Assembly (NCBI GenBank): GCA_013398955.1 | Contig: VWPU01009396.1 | Location: forward strand, 1-64,000 | Source of the DNA: Callaeas wilsoni | Taxonomy: Eukaryota > Chordata > Aves > Passeriformes > Callaeidae | DNA: 64,000 bases | Direction: 5' to 3' | Shown here: positions 61,647 through 64,000 of the stretch, piece by piece | How positions within the stretch are numbered: the stretch's first letter is position 1 | Layout of the letters: each line of letters opens with the position of its first letter | Position numbers and translations under genes: made by a program | The notes under the pieces: generated by a model | The model's input: only the letters and a program-made list of their open reading frames with translations | Database searches by the model: none | Told to the model about the DNA's origin: nothing

Positions 61647-62762
61647 CAACGGAGGCAGCAGCCCAGAGGGCATCGAGACCTTCCCCAGATCCCAAATACT
61701 TCCTCAGGTACTGCTTTGTAGCTCAGCACCGCTGAGGACAAGGATACTCAGAAGGTCTCTCCCCCACTCCATCACATTTAAAACAAAACCAAACCCTTAT
61801 CAATCAATGCCAGCTTGGTACACCCTGGGGCAGAAATAAAGCCAAGCTGTTGGCAGGACAGAGACCCTAAAGTAACAGGGAATATCTGGACTCATTCTAC
61901 GCCACACATGGAAAACAGTCACTTCGAAATCTTTCAGGAGAAAGGGCATGGATTGCTCAGCTCCTCATAAGTAGTATCTACCAGAACAGAAGCAGCTGAA
62001 AGGAGTTTTAATTTCAATACTCAAACACAAAATTAATGGACAATTACATTACAAAGTACCCCAAAGCACACCAGAACGGAAGCCTGACAAAGCACATCCA
62101 GGAGACAGGGTTATGCCCACCTCTGCAACTTCCTCTGACTGAAAAGCTCTGCTGAGCCATTTACCAGTTTTGGCACGTGTCTGTAGAATTTTTAATTTTA
62201 ATTTTACTATTTACACGGGCATCCCTCCCTGAGGCCAAGAGCCTCACCTGCTGTGCCTCTTTGGGCTCACTCTGCCCTCCCACACACTGATCCTTCTCCA
62301 TGCTCAGAACATCACCATGAAGACCTCAAAAATGCCTGAGTGGGACATGCATTTTTTCACTGGCCCATTCTCCAGCCCCTGCCAATTTCTATTTCTTTTC
62401 CCTCGGATTGTGACACAGAAGGAAAAACTCCCTGAAACGTTTGTAGTGAATCTCCAGAATGTGTTTATCAGGCTAGAAACAACCACGCAGATCTCCAGCA
62501 CAGCACAACAATGTGGAGGCACTGAAGGGACATTTAGCACGCTGGCAAACAGCCAGAACTTTTATTTATACAGTGGGAGCCTACACTTGTTCTAGAACTT
62601 CTTTACACACAATCACCTTCAACTTCACCCACCTGCTCCAGCTGTAGCATTACTGCACAACTCAAGTAAATGAAGGAGTGGAATTGGAAAAGAATCATGA
62701 AACCCAAAGCAAAAACATTTTGTAAATGACAAAACCTTTTCAGATTTAAAGTCCCTAGCTAT

Positions 62763-62811
62763 AGAGTGCTATGATAGAATTCCCAGTTACAGAGTTCTAT
62801 GATAGAATTCC
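62763..62811. repeat. Short tandem duplication, 28 bp period
   Basis: AGAGTGCTATGATAGAATTC at 62763 recurs as AGAGTTCTATGATAGAATTC at 62791, one mismatch. Confidence 0.85.
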
Positions 62812-64000
62812 TTTAGGACAAAATTAACAGGTGAGCATACTTCTCAGCTTAGCAGTAATGTATTTAAAATGCAGACTATACAAAACCTAATTAGAAATCT
62901 TATGTTTCAGTAAAATATCCATTCATCAGTGCAGCACTACTAAAAATAGACTTTTTTCCCCATGCAAATTCTCTTTTACAGGTTGAGTTGGATTAAGTTA
63001 ATTTCCCCTCAACCCTTTAATGACTTCACTGCTTATAAATAATTGAAAACATTTAATTTATCTTGGATTTCTGTTTAAGAATGCCTTTTTTAAAAATAAT
63101 TTTCCTATGCTTTTTTTTCCAAGAGAACGAGGCAACCAATTGCTAAGTATGTGGTCAATAAAACAATGCTGGCTAAAAAGGAAAATCATGGAAAACCTCA
63201 CCTATAGCACAATGCCTGAACTGAGAGCAATGGGCCAAGAAAATTCATTTGTCAGACTGGTTGATTAAAACTCTGCCAAGACAGCCAAGCTTTTAAGGTA
63301 TCCTTAACTTTATAACAGTATAGACCCTGATATTGTATATATTTCTCTTCTAGAACTGGTATTGTACATTGCCCAGACTCACTCAGAGACCAACTGGTAT
63401 TCAGATTACTCAGACTGGCTGGTATTTTGGATTCTATTGGCACTAATTGGAGAGGCTGGCCGATATTTCTAATTATCCTGGCATTAATAGCCTGGAAATA
63501 GCCTCTCCGCTCCTTCTCTCCCAAGATTTATGAAAGCACTAATGCTGGCATAATTATAGACAGGAACAACTGGCAGGCTGGTACTGGCTGCCACCCAAGA
63601 GTCTTACAGCTTTCCCAGAATCCTTCTCCCATTCTTTGTACACTAGGCATCCAAGTTTTTAATCCTTCAAATAATGTTTCGTAAGTTGCTTAAAATACAC
63701 TGTATCATTTCTGCAAGTATTTCTAATCCCCGGTTCGGAGGCAGAGCGCTGTCGGACTTCCCCAGCCCTGCCTTCTCCAGCCTGGGTTCTCCTTTCTCCT
63801 CCAGGACAGCCCACCCTGTGATGGACCATCACTGCCTGTCTGAGGAAACAAGGGCAATTCAGCTCCACAAACCCGTTCTATGTTGCACAATGCTCCAACA
63901 CAGTGTTTAAACACAATTAAGAGCTTTGCCTGCTATTTCAGCAATATTTCAAGCTGCACACTCACTTAACACAGGGTGCTTGATTGTCTCTGGAGAGCGT

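Larger units (their letters stand above)
60885..64000 (-). other. FNDC3B: FNDC3B intron, 3' part (continues beyond the window)
   Basis: I looked on the - strand for the preceding FN3 half-exon and did not find it. The stretch holds a GC-rich patch at 61255-61440, a 5 x 20 bp minisatellite at 61548-61646, a 28 bp duplication at 62763-62811 and a degenerate zone near 63350-63590 with repeated CTGGTATT-like words. Confidence 0.75.

Noticed and set aside
61513..61741. Repeated CRAGSLFAGLDHCLPGWI-type open frames on the - strand, or a CRISPR-like array
   Set aside because: Pure translation of a 20 bp tandem repeat without spacers; a eukaryotic minisatellite, not a gene or CRISPR.
60885..64000. 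Search for the next upstream FNDC3B exon
   Set aside because: No - strand segment with an FN3 A-to-C' pattern, a WDE-like end and a donor was found; the exon most likely lies beyond the window.

Overview
The window looks like a piece of a bird genome. It carries two multi-exon vertebrate genes with GT-AG introns and many truncated CR1-type LINE 3' ends, the dominant avian retrotransposon. The receptor's N-terminus (starting MREGS) is of the avian type as I remember it. I cannot name the species. There is no prokaryotic, viral or CRISPR content.

Layout: (1) Positions 49-4226, + strand: GHSR, the ghrelin (growth hormone secretagogue) receptor, complete in two coding exons (49-802 and 3922-4226) around a 3.1 kb intron, 352 residues. 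A GC-rich start region opens the window. (2) About 4.2-13.7 kb: GHSR 3' flank with a good poly(A) site near 6150, then intergenic DNA with CR1 scraps and no gene I can support. (3) About 13.7-16.9 kb, - strand: AT-rich, repeat-poor DNA, which I read as the FNDC3B 3' UTR. (4) 16898-60884, - strand: the last 15 coding exons of FNDC3B (fibronectin type III domain containing 3B). The exons chain in phase and total 2361 nt (786 codons plus stop). They encode the end of one FN3 domain, seven further FN3 domains and a C-terminal membrane anchor. (5) 60885-64000: part of the next upstream FNDC3B intron, with no exon found. The rest of FNDC3B, roughly the first 400 residues, lies beyond the right edge.

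GHSR and FNDC3B face each other tail to tail, the same convergent neighbourhood as on human 3q26. This supports calling the FN3 gene FNDC3B rather than its paralogue FNDC3A. The two genes are not functionally coupled as far as the sequence shows: one is a pituitary/hypothalamic GPCR, the other an ER-anchored multi-FN3 protein.

I found no new multi-gene system. The most unusual features are: a GC-rich minisatellite whose last unit is itself an FNDC3B exon end and splice donor, so that donor-like sequence is repeated about 20 times in the intron; a nearly identical 104 bp direct repeat in the introns on both sides of one in-frame FNDC3B exon; and two alternative RNA-processing signals in GHSR, namely an in-frame acceptor exactly 48 nt into exon 2 that would delete TM6, and an open intron-retention reading frame resembling GHSR-1b.
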